NCBI GenBank assembly: GCA_946222675.1
Contig: CAMIMA010000001.1
Coordinates: forward strand, 248,001-312,000
DNA length: 64,000 nucleotides
From: an uncultured Candidatus Saccharibacteria bacterium
GTDB taxonomy: Bacteria; Patescibacteriota; Saccharimonadia; Saccharimonadales; Saccharimonadaceae
Direction: 5' to 3'
Part shown: piece by piece, positions 49,668 through 58,325 of the stretch
Position numbering within the stretch: position 1 is the first letter of the stretch
Layout of the letters: the number at the start of each line of letters is the position of its first letter
Position numbers and translations under genes: made by a program
Notes under the pieces: model-generated
What the model was told of the DNA's origin: nothing
The model's input: only the letters and a program-made list of their open reading frames with translations
The model's database searches: none

Positions 49668-49703
49668 AATAATAGAAATAATAGAAATAATAGAAATAAT
49701 AGA
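49668..49703 (+). repeat. Four perfect copies of a 9-bp repeat in the leader of a surface protein gene
   Basis: AATAATAGA x 4, ending 5 nt before GGAGGAG of the 49721 gene. Copy number would alter the leader or the distance from an upstream promoter. Confidence 0.9.
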
Positions 49704-49720
49704 TTAATGGAGGAGTATAT

Positions 49721-51169
49721 ATGAAATACCAAATAAATTTGAAGCAAAAAAGGCTTAACATTATAGTGGTTCCTGTTTTTGCGACTGCGTTGGCGATTGC
49801 TGTAAATACGGCGGCACTTGCATGGGGGCCAAAGCGCACTACATATACTATGGATAAGCCAGCTGCATCTATTGCGTTTAATTCGATTGATAAAGATGCA
49901 AACTGGGGTGATGAGCGTAATTTTGTAGTTATTAAAGACATAACAGATTCTTATGATGGTGCAAATAACATAGCAGAATTAGCTAAGGCGGGCGGTTTTA
50001 GCGATAGGGTTTCTCTTGCTAATAATCATATTTATATGGTGAAAGCGTTTGTACATAATAATGCTGCAGCTAACTTAGATTTAACAGCTACTAACACTAG
50101 GATTAAGAGTGTTATAAATAAAAGTAACGATGGTTCTTTTGATGTACAGAGTACGATTTCGGCTGACAACTGCGGTGCTGATAAAAAAGGCAATGCTGGT
50201 AAGCCTTGTGCTGTTTGGGATGATGCTTATGTTGTGCCAGATAGTGGAGATAAGGGCACATATATTTTAAGCCCGCTACTTAATACGGCGCATTATTTTA
50301 ATAACCAGAAGGATTTTGCAACAGGCGGATTTTTACTAAGTAATGATTTGCATGCTGTATCATCTGATGGTGCGTTGTTGGGATATGACAAGATGGATGG
50401 AAACGTTAAGGGTTGTTTCCAGTATTCTGGATATGTAGTTTATTTATTGCAGGCACATCTGAAGGAATCAGATTTTACATTAGTAAAAGAAGCAAATGTT
50501 GTAGGTAGTAAATCCAGTAATACTGTAGCTGATTCTGCAGTTATAGCCAATGCGGGTGATACGATTGAATATAAAATTAAATATAAAAATACTTCAGAAG
50601 ATATTCAGCGTGACATTCAGACACATGATTATTTACCTAAGGGTATGATTTATGAGGATAATAGTTTGAATGTCTACAAGGCCAGTCATCCAGATGGAGT
50701 TAAGCAAGACGAGACATCGCAGAAGGCATTTATAGCAAATTCTAAGTCGTACCTTAATGTTGGTGGCACTAAGCCGGGGTCTGAAGTAAAGATAGTATAT
50801 CGTGCTAAATTGCCAACCGAAGATAAGTTGGAGTGCGGAGAGAATCGTTTTGAAAATGCTGTGATATTTGGAACAAAGGAGCTGCGTAAAATAGCAACTA
50901 GTATTGTGACGGTTGTGAAGAAGTGTTCTAAGGACAATCCAAAGCAGCCAAACAATCCAAATAAACCGCAGCAGCCACAGACGGGGATTTGTAAATATAA
51001 TCGCAACTTAAAGGCGAACGACAAGAAATGTGTAAAGCCTGGTGCTCCGCGTGCTGGCGTAAAGGTTGCGACCGCAGCGGTTAGCTTAGTGCTGTTTCTC
51101 GGTTTGGCATCATTTATCACTTATCGATTAGTGCGTGCCAATAGACAAGCTAAGCAATCTAATAAGTAA
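49721..51169 (+). CDS. Surface protein: signal peptide, DUF11-like domain, C-terminal membrane anchor
   Basis: 482 residues. Signal peptide 1-34 (ALAIAVNTAALA). N-terminal half is of unknown fold with a few cysteines. Residues about 270-385 look like a DUF11-type beta-sandwich (IANAGDTIEYKIKYKNTSED, HDYLPKGMIYEDNS). A Pro/Asn/Gln linker (PKQPNNPNKPQQPQTG) leads to a C-terminal membrane segment (about 445-468) and a basic tail. This is a sortase-independent anchored surface protein. Strong GGAGGAG 6 nt before ATG. It lies beside the 47200 protein and may act with it. Confidence 0.82.
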   Translation: MKYQINLKQKRLNIIVVPVFATALAIAVNTAALAWGPKRTTYTMDKPAASIAFNSIDKDANWGDERNFVVIKDITDSYDGANNIAELAKAGGFSDRVSLANNHIYMVKAFVHNNAAANLDLTATNTRIKSVINKSNDGSFDVQSTISADNCGADKKGNAGKPCAVWDDAYVVPDSGDKGTYILSPLLNTAHYFNNQKDFATGGFLLSNDLHAVSSDGALLGYDKMDGNVKGCFQYSGYVVYLLQAHLKESDFTLVKEANVVGSKSSNTVADSAVIANAGDTIEYKIKYKNTSEDIQRDIQTHDYLPKGMIYEDNSLNVYKASHPDGVKQDETSQKAFIANSKSYLNVGGTKPGSEVKIVYRAKLPTEDKLECGENRFENAVIFGTKELRKIATSIVTVVKKCSKDNPKQPNNPNKPQQPQTGICKYNRNLKANDKKCVKPGAPRAGVKVATAAVSLVLFLGLASFITYRLVRANRQAKQSNK

Positions 51170-51189
51170 TACCGACTAGTTATAAATTT

Positions 51190-51215
51190 AACCCAGAGGC
51201 TTACCTCTGGGTTTT
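51190..51215 (+). terminator. Terminator after the 49721 gene
   Basis: AACCCAGAGG/CCTCTGGGTT, a 10-bp stem with a CTTA loop, followed by TT. Confidence 0.8.
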
Positions 51216-51236
51216 GTAGTGTAGGCGTAATCATGA

Positions 51237-51242
51237 TAAAAT
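51237..51242 (+). promoter_or_regulatory. -10 box of dedA
   Basis: TGA-TAAAAT, 8 nt before ATG 51251; no Shine-Dalgarno. Confidence 0.5.
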
Positions 51243-51250
51243 GGTAATAT

Positions 51251-51916
51251 ATGATACCTGGGGTTTCAATTGACCAAGTAGTAGTAGGTGGCGGTGTGCT
51301 GGCGGTAGCAGCAATTGTCTTTGCGGAGAGTGGCCTGCTAGCCGGGTTTTTCTTGCCAGGTGACAGTTTGATTTTTACGGCCGGCTTTTTAGTTAGTCAA
51401 CACGTATTCCAATTTAATATTTGGTTACTTTGTGGCATTTTGTTCTTGGCGGCAATTTTAGGCGACACTGTGGGTTATGAGTTTGGTAAACATTATGGTC
51501 GCAAGCTAGAGAAAAGACCTGACGGCAGGATATTTAAGCGAAAATATCTGTTGCAGGCGGAAGAATTCTACGTAAAGCACGGTAAGGCGGCAATTATTTT
51601 AGCGCGCTTTGTGCCGGTTGTGCGGACGTTTGCACCAATTGTAGCTGGTGCATCAAAGATGACCTACCATCATTTTATTGCTTCTAATATAATTGGTGCT
51701 GCGGGCTGGACGTTTGGTATTACTTTTGTAGGATACTTTTTAGGTAAGGAATTTGAGCGGCTAGGTTTAAGTATCGACCAAGTGTTACTACCAGTTGTAA
51801 TGGTGATTGTTTTAATATCATTTTTGCCAGTAATCGGTCACTTGGCCTTGACGCAGTATAAAAAGCGTCGTGCTGCTAAATTATCTGGCACTAATATCAA
51901 GCCAGATGAAAAATAA
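51251..51916 (+). CDS. DedA-family membrane protein (SNARE-associated/VTT domain)
   Basis: 221 residues. Family motifs: FAESGLLAGFFLPGDSLIFTAG, GDTVGYEFGKHYGR and FVPVVRTFAPIVAGASKM with the conserved Arg. DedA proteins are linked to lipid-carrier recycling (polyprenyl phosphate) and membrane homeostasis. This one reads singly, between terminators. A recycling role for undecaprenyl phosphate would suit the wall and glycan genes here, but the substrate cannot be told from sequence. Confidence 0.93.
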   Translation: MIPGVSIDQVVVGGGVLAVAAIVFAESGLLAGFFLPGDSLIFTAGFLVSQHVFQFNIWLLCGILFLAAILGDTVGYEFGKHYGRKLEKRPDGRIFKRKYLLQAEEFYVKHGKAAIILARFVPVVRTFAPIVAGASKMTYHHFIASNIIGAAGWTFGITFVGYFLGKEFERLGLSIDQVLLPVVMVIVLISFLPVIGHLALTQYKKRRAAKLSGTNIKPDEK

Positions 51917-51929
51917 GTTAAATTAGTAT

Positions 51930-51958
51930 AAAAACAGGGGCATTTAGCCCCTTGTTTT
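51930..51958. terminator. Bidirectional terminator between dedA and ldh
   Basis: AAACAGGGGC/GCCCCTTGTTT with an ATTTA loop and one bulged T. Flanked by A and T runs, it can serve both converging genes. Confidence 0.7.
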
Positions 51959-51972
51959 ATTGTGTAATGTCT

Positions 51973-52914
51973 TTATTGACGAACTTTATTGTAAGCGTCG
52001 CTCAAAATTTGGGCACTAGCGCGAAGTTTACCTTGTTCTTCGTCAGATAGATTTGGTGCAACCACTTTGAGTACACCGGTACGACCAACGACTGCTGGTA
52101 GCGAGAGGTAGACGTCGTTGATGCCGTATTCGCCGTTAAGCTTAACTGAGACAGGAATAATCGACTTTTCGTCGCGGAGCAATGCTTCGCAAATACGTGT
52201 AGCACTAGCGGCAATGCCATAATAAGTAGCTCCCTTGCGGTCAATTACTTTGTAAGCGGCATTTCTAACGTCATCAGCAATGGTGAGGTAGTCTATGTCT
52301 TGCATGACTCCGCCAAATTTATCGCTAGCTTCGTTAATGTTCATGCCAGCAATGTTGACTAGACTCCAAGCAGCGAATTCGCTATCGCCGTGCTCGCCTA
52401 AGATGTAGCAATGAACATTGTGGCTGTCGATGCCAAACTTTTCGCTTAAGATGTGACGGAAGCGCGCTGAGTCAAGGTTGGTACCAGAGCCGATAACTCG
52501 CTCAGCTGGAAAGCCAGAAACTTCTTGCGCGACGCGTGTCATAACGTCGACTGGATTAGAAATAATCAATAGCAGAGCGTTCGGCGAATGCTTGGCTACT
52601 TCAGAAGCAACATTGCGCATAATGCTGGCGTTTCGGGTAATTAAGTCCATACGAGTCTCACCAGGGCGCTGGTTGGTGCCAGCGGTGATAATTACGATGT
52701 CGGAATCGGCGGTATCGGCATAGTCGCCAGCCTGAATATCAACTTCCTTAAGTGACGGTGAGCCATGCTCAATATCCATTGCCTCACCTTCGGCGCGCTT
52801 GCGGTCGATGTCGACGAGGACAATGCGGCTGGCGGTGCCGAGGGCGCTTAGTGTGTAGGCGATAGTGCTACCTACTAGACCGGCGCCAACAATTGAAACT
52901 TTATTTGCTTTCAT
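51973..52914 (-). CDS. ldh: L-lactate dehydrogenase
   Basis: 313 residues. Reduces pyruvate to lactate with NADH, which closes the redox balance of glycolysis. NAD fold VSIVGAGLVGSTIAY, substrate Arg in NQRPGETRMDLI, DSARFRHIL, and the catalytic His in LGEHGDSEFAAWS. GETR rather than malate dehydrogenase-like residues supports lactate. The leader holds AAGGA and the -10 TAAAAT (52945-52950). Confidence 0.95.
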   Translation of the reverse strand: MKANKVSIVGAGLVGSTIAYTLSALGTASRIVLVDIDRKRAEGEAMDIEHGSPSLKEVDIQAGDYADTADSDIVIITAGTNQRPGETRMDLITRNASIMRNVASEVAKHSPNALLLIISNPVDVMTRVAQEVSGFPAERVIGSGTNLDSARFRHILSEKFGIDSHNVHCYILGEHGDSEFAAWSLVNIAGMNINEASDKFGGVMQDIDYLTIADDVRNAAYKVIDRKGATYYGIAASATRICEALLRDEKSIIPVSVKLNGEYGINDVYLSLPAVVGRTGVLKVVAPNLSDEEQGKLRASAQILSDAYNKVRQ

Positions 52915-52944
52915 TTGTTCCTTTCTGTATCTTTAATCAGCTTT

Positions 52945-52977
52945 ATTTTAGCACATTATTGGCATAAGTGCTATAAT
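52945..52977. promoter_or_regulatory. Divergent promoters of ldh and eno
   Basis: Minus strand TAAAAT (52950-52945) for ldh; plus strand AGTGC-TATAAT (52972-52977) for eno. Both genes have leaders with Shine-Dalgarno sites, so the two fermentation genes are paired head to head. Confidence 0.55.
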
Positions 52978-53011
52978 ACGACTGTAGATTTAAAAATAAC
53001 AAAGGAGCAAA

Positions 53012-54301
53012 ATGGCAAAAATTCAATCTATTAAAGCGCGTTGGATTCTTGATTCACGTGGTAATCCAACTGTTGAGACGGAAGTACGTCTGGAGGATGG
53101 TGCATTGGGCAGTGCTGGGGTGCCAAGTGGTGCGTCAACTGGTGCTGCCGAGGCTTTGGAGCTACGCGATGGCGGTGATTACTTTATGGGCAAGGGTGTC
53201 AACAAGGCGGTTAATAATGTTAATGGTATTATTGCTCCTAACCTAATTGGCTACGAGGCTTCAGACCAAGATGCACTCGATCGTGCTATGTTGAATATTG
53301 ATGGCACCGACAATAAGAGCGAACTTGGCGCTAATGCAATTTTGTCAGTTAGCTTGGCGGCTGCAAAAGCGGAGGCGAATTCGGAGCATTTGCCGTTGTA
53401 TCGTTACATCGCAAAAATGGTAGGAAATGACGGTGCTGATTTAACTTTGCCGATGCCAATGATGAATGTTATGAATGGCGGCGCGCACGCTTCTTGGAGT
53501 ACAGATATTCAGGAATTTATGATTATTCCGTTGTCAGCCCCAGATTTTCCAACAGCGCTTGAGCGGTCATGCAATGTATTCCATAACTTAGCTAAGGTGC
53601 TAAAGGACTGTGATTATCCTACTACGGTTGGCGATGAGGGTGGCTATGCCCCGCGCGTACAGAACGGCAACTCTGAGCCGCTTCATTTGGTTGAGCAGGC
53701 AATTAGCCGTGCGGGATATCGTTTGGGCGAAGATTTTGTTTTGGCGTTGGATGTAGCGTCGAGTGAATTTTATCATGATGGCATTTATGATATGAAGGTT
53801 GAAGGCAAGCAGCTCAATTCTGACCAGATGATTGAGTTTATCGAGGGTCTAGTGCGTAACAATCCAATTGTCAGTGTTGAAGATGGCCTAGCTGAAGAGG
53901 ACTGGGATAACTGGGCTAAGCTTGAAGCTAAGTTGGGTAATCAGATCCAGCTCGTGGGCGATGATTTACTAGTGACGAATGTGGCACGATTACAGAAGGC
54001 GATTAGCTTAAAGGCGGCGAATTCAATTCTGATTAAGCCAAATCAGATTGGGTCGCTATCCGAGACGATTCGCGCTGTCCAGTTAGCTAAGGCTAATGGC
54101 TTTACTACGGTAATGAGTCACCGCTCAGGTGAAACTGAAGATACGACAATTGCTCACTTGGCGGTTGGCTTGAATTGTCAGCAAATTAAGACGGGCTCAT
54201 TGTCGCGTACCGACCGCGTGGCGAAATACAATGAACTATTGCGTATTTACAGCGATAGTAATAATACGTTGCGTTTAGCCAACCCATTTAGCAATCGCTA
54301 G
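53012..54301 (+). CDS. eno: Enolase
   Basis: 429 residues. Converts 2-phosphoglycerate to phosphoenolpyruvate. [43 protein letters not shown] (catalytic loop), [32 protein letters not shown] and [12 protein letters not shown] are all present. AAAGGAG lies before the ATG. Converges with the peptide-binding protein gene 4 nt downstream. Confidence 0.98.
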   Translation: MAKIQSIKARWILDSRGNPTVETEVRLEDGALGSAGVPSGASTGAAEALELRDGGDYFMGKGVNKAVNNVNGIIAPNLIGYEASDQDALDRAMLNIDGTDNKSELGANAILSVSLAAAKAEANSEHLPLYRYIAKMVGNDGADLTLPMPMMNVMNGGAHASWSTDIQEFMIIPLSAPDFPTALERSCNVFHNLAKVLKDCDYPTTVGDEGGYAPRVQNGNSEPLHLVEQAISRAGYRLGEDFVLALDVASSEFYHDGIYDMKVEGKQLNSDQMIEFIEGLVRNNPIVSVEDGLAEEDWDNWAKLEAKLGNQIQLVGDDLLVTNVARLQKAISLKAANSILIKPNQIGSLSETIRAVQLAKANGFTTVMSHRSGETEDTTIAHLAVGLNCQQIKTGSLSRTDRVAKYNELLRIYSDSNNTLRLANPFSNR

Positions 54302-54305
54302 TTAG

Positions 54306-56111
54306 CTAAGGCGTAGCCATGGCGGCGCTTGATCGAACAGTCCAAGTGCTAATATTGTAGAAGCGCCCACTGGTATCGGTTAAGTAGCCGCCATTTTGTA
54401 ATGTATTGACGCCCTTTTGCACGGCAAAATATACACTCGGCTGGTAGAGAGCTATTGCTGGCACGTCATACAACCATTGTTTAGCGAATGCCAAGTAACT
54501 TGATTCGCGTTTTTGCGCATTAATGGCGCTACGTCCGTTTGCTAGATAAACATCGGCGCGTTTGGATTTGTAGTTAGCGTAATTTAACCCAGTATCGCTA
54601 GCCTCTTTGCCCGCCCAGTAGGAATATTGGTCGGGGTCGGCGCCAAGGTGGTACTGATATACTAGGACGTCGTAGTTACGCGGTGACAAGGTTGATTGTT
54701 GCGCGGTGTCGGTATCAACTTTGGTAACTTTGGCGTCGACGCCAAGTTCGCGCCAAGCTTTGGCTAGTAAATCAGCAACTTTAGCGTAATTAGTTGATTT
54801 AATGGCGATGATGTTAAGCTGAAGTGTGCGATTGCCTTTTATGCGGTAATCGCTACCGTTTTGACGCACCCAGCCAGCCTTATCTAGCAAATCTTCAGCT
54901 AGTTTGCGATTAAATTCAGGCTGTTTTAGTTGGTCAACTGATTGGTAGACGCCATTGGCGAGTGGCGTATTTAATGGTCGAGCGAGTTTGGCGCCATTGA
55001 CGGCGGTTACTTGCTGGATAATCTGCGCGCGGTCAACACCAAGCGATAGTGCCGAGCGGAGTTGAGGGTCGTTCAATAAGTCGCTACTAGTGTTAAATAT
55101 TGCAAATACACCGTCGGTAGTGTCTAGCTGTACAATGTGGTGGCTGTTGCTGAATTGGCTGATTTTATCAATGTTGATATTGCTGGCGGCGTTGACCTCG
55201 CCCTTTTTGAGTCCATCTAACATGGCGTCCTGATTTGGGTAGATGCGAATCGCAATTTGCTGCAAGAGTGGTTTGATGCCGTAATAATAAGGGTTAACAA
55301 CAAATGACCAAACGGTTTGCTTGTTGCGGGTTTCTACGGAGCGTAGCTTAAATGCACCGCTACCGATGATTTTTTGTGGCGCTTTAGTAGAGAGTGTCGT
55401 GATATCGGCGGCTGATTTACTGGCTAGAATATGTTTTGGTAAAATGCCGAAAGTTAGGGCATTTGGCAACGATAGGTACGGCGTTGGCGTAGTTAGTTCT
55501 ATTGTAGTTGGGTCTTTGACTTTAACGGTAACATTTTTCCAGTTGTCAATGAGCGGGGAATTGATTTCGGGCGTTTTAATTAGCTTTAGAGTATAGGCGA
55601 CATCATCGGCGGTGAGCGGCGTGTTATCACTCCATTTAAGTTTGTCGCGCAGTTTGATTGTCCATAGCTTGCCATCTGGGCTAACTGTCCAGTTGTTAGC
55701 CAACTTACCACGTAATTTACCAGTGGTGTCGTATGACACTAGACTACTATAGACTAGGGAGCTAGCTGCCTTTTCGCTATCAGTGGTGGCGTAGATTGGA
55801 TTGATTGAAGTAATTTTGTCAATTACACCTTCTGTATAGGCGCCGCCCGCAGCCGGGATGGCGACGATATCGTTATGCGAACCGATAATGTTTTGTACGA
55901 CACTTAGTGTAATCAGACTAGAGATAATTAAAATCCAGACTACCACTGGCGTTCGCGCCCCTAGCAGGCTATCGCGACGTTGGACGATAAATCTGTTGCA
56001 ATGTTTAATGATGACGCGACCGACTGAATTAATCCGTTTGCGAACGGTCTTGAGATGCCGGTCGGTTTTGACGCTGGCGGTGGTAGAATTATGCGATTTT
56101 TTCTGAGTCAT
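54306..56111 (-). CDS. ABC-type peptide-binding protein (SBP family 5), membrane anchored
   Basis: 601 residues. SBP_bac_5 fold: GGAYTEGVIDKITSINPIYA, LKDGVKWSDNTPLTADDV-type start (LRDKLKWSDNTPLTADDVAY), and DPDQYSYWAGKE near the C-terminus. It is held by one membrane segment at about 58-78 after a long basic cytosolic tail, not by a lipobox Cys. No permease or ATPase genes are adjacent. It overlaps secG by 1 nt. Peptide uptake fits a genome without amino-acid synthesis; a signal or contact role is also possible. Confidence 0.88.
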   Translation of the reverse strand: MTQKKSHNSTTASVKTDRHLKTVRKRINSVGRVIIKHCNRFIVQRRDSLLGARTPVVVWILIISSLITLSVVQNIIGSHNDIVAIPAAGGAYTEGVIDKITSINPIYATTDSEKAASSLVYSSLVSYDTTGKLRGKLANNWTVSPDGKLWTIKLRDKLKWSDNTPLTADDVAYTLKLIKTPEINSPLIDNWKNVTVKVKDPTTIELTTPTPYLSLPNALTFGILPKHILASKSAADITTLSTKAPQKIIGSGAFKLRSVETRNKQTVWSFVVNPYYYGIKPLLQQIAIRIYPNQDAMLDGLKKGEVNAASNINIDKISQFSNSHHIVQLDTTDGVFAIFNTSSDLLNDPQLRSALSLGVDRAQIIQQVTAVNGAKLARPLNTPLANGVYQSVDQLKQPEFNRKLAEDLLDKAGWVRQNGSDYRIKGNRTLQLNIIAIKSTNYAKVADLLAKAWRELGVDAKVTKVDTDTAQQSTLSPRNYDVLVYQYHLGADPDQYSYWAGKEASDTGLNYANYKSKRADVYLANGRSAINAQKRESSYLAFAKQWLYDVPAIALYQPSVYFAVQKGVNTLQNGGYLTDTSGRFYNISTWTVRSSAAMATP

Positions 56112-56335
56112 TAAGAGATAACCAAGTTGATGAATAGGCTTAGTACGAAGATGATAGCCAAAACAATAGTTGAATCGTAAAGGTTCTTCTCGAAGCCACG
56201 ACGAGTGGTAAAGAGCTCGCCACTTGCACCTGAACCAGCGCCGAGTGATGCACCACGTGCTTGCAGTAGGATTGCTACCACCATTAATACCGAGCTAATT
56301 ACGGTAATTGTGCCTAGAATATCAGTTAGTTTCAT
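56111..56335 (-). CDS. secG: Preprotein translocase subunit SecG
   Basis: 74 residues with two membrane segments and the conserved loop GASLGAGSGASGELFTTRRGFEK. Part of SecYEG, through which the exported proteins of this window would pass. Strong GGAGGGG lies before the ATG, inside the end of the upstream gene (14-nt overlap). Confidence 0.92.
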   Translation of the reverse strand: MKLTDILGTITVISSVLMVVAILLQARGASLGAGSGASGELFTTRRGFEKNLYDSTIVLAIIFVLSLFINLVIS

Positions 56336-56714
56336 TTGTCCCCTCCTTTATTAACTTATTTGGCGTTAAGCTATTTATTAAATAGTTTAACAGACTTACG
56401 ATTAAACTGCTAACCATTGCCCATAAAAATGACATTTTTATTGGTGGTAACAGTACGATAGTGAGCCAAACCATGAAGCCATTAATGACAATAGTAAATA
56501 GACCCATGGTGGCAAGCATAAACGGCAACGACATGACGGTGACAATTGGCTTGACGACGGCGTTGATAATAGAGAAAATGAGGCCGGCAATCAGAAAAAT
56601 GCCGATATTGCCGAGTAAGTCGTGCAGGCTATTGTGACCAAATAACTCTACCGAAATGTAAAGCCCGGCCGAGCAGGATAGCCAACGAATGGCAAATAAA
56701 ATATACCTCTGCAT
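56322..56714 (-). CDS. Phage-holin-family-4-like (DUF360) membrane protein
   Basis: 130 residues with four hydrophobic segments: SIINAVVKPIVTVMSLPFMLATMGLF in the middle is typical of the family called mycobacterial 4-TMS phage holin superfamily. Despite the name, it is a common chromosomal membrane protein with unknown function. First gene of a unit with secG and the peptide-binding protein. Leaderless start: TATAAT (56722-56727) 7 nt before ATG. Confidence 0.85.
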   Translation of the reverse strand: MQRYILFAIRWLSCSAGLYISVELFGHNSLHDLLGNIGIFLIAGLIFSIINAVVKPIVTVMSLPFMLATMGLFTIVINGFMVWLTIVLLPPIKMSFLWAMVSSLIVSLLNYLINSLTPNKLIKEGTNETN

Positions 56715-56721
56715 TACATTA

Positions 56722-56727
56722 ATTATA
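56722..56727 (-). promoter_or_regulatory. -10 box of the 56714 gene (leaderless)
   Basis: TATAAT on the minus strand, 7 nt before the ATG at 56714. It overlaps the last codons of uvrC. Confidence 0.5.
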
Positions 56728-58261
56728 ACATATCCGAGTTGTTTTGTAATTTTGATTTAATGGCAGCGGCTAATTTTGCGCCAACTAAATTTGTTAGTTC
56801 GGCTTCGGGGGCGCCGGCAATTGCTTTAACTGAGCCAAAGTGACGCAATAGAGCTTGACGGCGTTTTGGTCCGACGCCTGGAATGTCATTCAAGATACTG
56901 CTAACGCCGCGCTGACGTTTTACTACCTCATGATAAGCGACCGCAAAGCGGTGAGATTCGTCGCGTAGGCGTTGAATGAGCTGCAGTAGGTCGGTGTAGC
57001 GATTGACGATATTGTGTCCGCGGAAGGTGAAGCTGTGACCGGCAGTGTGTAGCATGCCGGCATGGAGGTTAATCTGGTAGTAACCTCCTTCGAGCGTGAC
57101 ATCAACTCCAGCTAGTGGCTGCTGGATTAGGCTGGTAATAACCTCGGTGTTGATGTGAGAATCGGTGGCGCTGACAATAATCAGGTCATTTTCCTTCGCG
57201 AGGCCAATTAACGGTATGCCATCTACCAGAGGTGCTACGGCACAGACTTGTGGGCCGCCGCCATCCACTACAATTAAGTCGGGACGTGGCCAATTTTTAT
57301 GGCGCGGCGAGAAGCGGCGTTGCATCACTTCGTCCATCGCGGCGTAGTCGTTGTTGCGTTGCTCAGAAATTTTAAATTTACGGTATGATTGTTTATCGGC
57401 GACGCCATTGGTAAAGACTACCATTGAACCCACTACATCTTGTCCACCTTGATGGGAGATGTCGTAGGCTTCGATGCGGCGCGGTATCTCTGCTAGGCAA
57501 AATAATTGTTGGGCGCCGGTTAGCGCCTTATCCTTGCTAATATCCATAAATTCTGCGCGACCGAAGATAATTTGGCGTTTAAGTTCTTCGAGTGCGTGCA
57601 AACGGTTGCGGAGACTAGCGGCCCGTTCGAAGTCTAGCTGTTTACTAGCGTCGAGCATGGCAGCCTTAACCTCGCGAGTGATTTTACTCCAGTCACCTTG
57701 CAGGTAGCGCACGAGCATATGGAGGTCGGCTTTGTAATCAACACTAGTGCCGTTTGGTATTAGGTGAAGCTGTTGCATGAGCGCGGAGCCTTGCTCGCTT
57801 GCGCTGGTAAGATAGGGAAAGACGCGGCGGAGGCAATGCAAAGCTTTTTTGAGTGGCGTGGCGCTGTAAAATGGTCCGACATAAGTGGCGTCATCGCCGT
57901 TTGGTAGACGGGTGACTGTGAGGGTCGGCCATTCGGCGGAGAAATTAATGCGGACATAGCAGACGTTTTTGTTATCGCGAAGTAAGATGTTATAACGTGG
58001 CAAGTAGCGCTTAATCATCTCGTTTTCGAGGAATAACGCATCAATCTCTGAATCGGTTTCAATCCAGTCCGTCATAGCGATGTCAGCTACTAAAGCGCGA
58101 GTTTTTGCGTCTGGATGTTCGCGATTAAAGTATTGCATGACGCGTCGTTTTAAAATGGACGCCTTACCAACGTAAATTACTGCCCCGTTGGCATCTTTGT
58201 GAAAGTAGACACCAGGACAATTAGGGAGAGTTTTTAGTTTGTCGGCTAACAATTGATTCAT
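56723..58261 (-). CDS. uvrC: Excinuclease ABC subunit C
   Basis: 512 residues, shorter than the usual 600. N-terminal GIY-YIG nuclease (CPGVYFHKDANGAVIYVGKA), UVR helix motif (MLDASKQLDFERAASLRNRL), RNase-H-like nuclease (AYDISHQGGQDVVGSMVVF, LIVVDGGGPQV, SHRFAVAYHE) and C-terminal helix-hairpin-helix (LNDIPGVGPKRRQALLRHFG). All catalytic parts are present; the lost length is in linkers. It makes both cuts in nucleotide excision repair. TAAAAT (58269-58274) lies 7 nt before ATG. Confidence 0.96.
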   Translation of the reverse strand: MNQLLADKLKTLPNCPGVYFHKDANGAVIYVGKASILKRRVMQYFNREHPDAKTRALVADIAMTDWIETDSEIDALFLENEMIKRYLPRYNILLRDNKNVCYVRINFSAEWPTLTVTRLPNGDDATYVGPFYSATPLKKALHCLRRVFPYLTSASEQGSALMQQLHLIPNGTSVDYKADLHMLVRYLQGDWSKITREVKAAMLDASKQLDFERAASLRNRLHALEELKRQIIFGRAEFMDISKDKALTGAQQLFCLAEIPRRIEAYDISHQGGQDVVGSMVVFTNGVADKQSYRKFKISEQRNNDYAAMDEVMQRRFSPRHKNWPRPDLIVVDGGGPQVCAVAPLVDGIPLIGLAKENDLIIVSATDSHINTEVITSLIQQPLAGVDVTLEGGYYQINLHAGMLHTAGHSFTFRGHNIVNRYTDLLQLIQRLRDESHRFAVAYHEVVKRQRGVSSILNDIPGVGPKRRQALLRHFGSVKAIAGAPEAELTNLVGAKLAAAIKSKLQNNSDML

Positions 58262-58268
58262 TAAGCCT

Positions 58269-58274
58269 ATTTTA
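58269..58274 (-). promoter_or_regulatory. -10 box of uvrC (leaderless)
   Basis: TGTGG-TAAAAT on the minus strand, 7 nt before the ATG at 58261. Confidence 0.6.
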
Positions 58275-58310
58275 CCACAAAATAAAATAGCAATTATTGC
58301 AAGAATCTGG

Positions 58311-58316
58311 TAAAAT
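58311..58316 (+). promoter_or_regulatory. -10 box of obg
   Basis: TGG-TAAAAT, 9 nt before ATG 58326, no Shine-Dalgarno. Head to head with uvrC in 64 bp. Confidence 0.55.
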
Positions 58317-58325
58317 AGAAGTATT

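Noticed and set aside
56322..56714. Possible prophage trace (holin-family name)
   Set aside because: The family is a widespread chromosomal membrane protein; no other phage gene is near and it shares a unit with secG.
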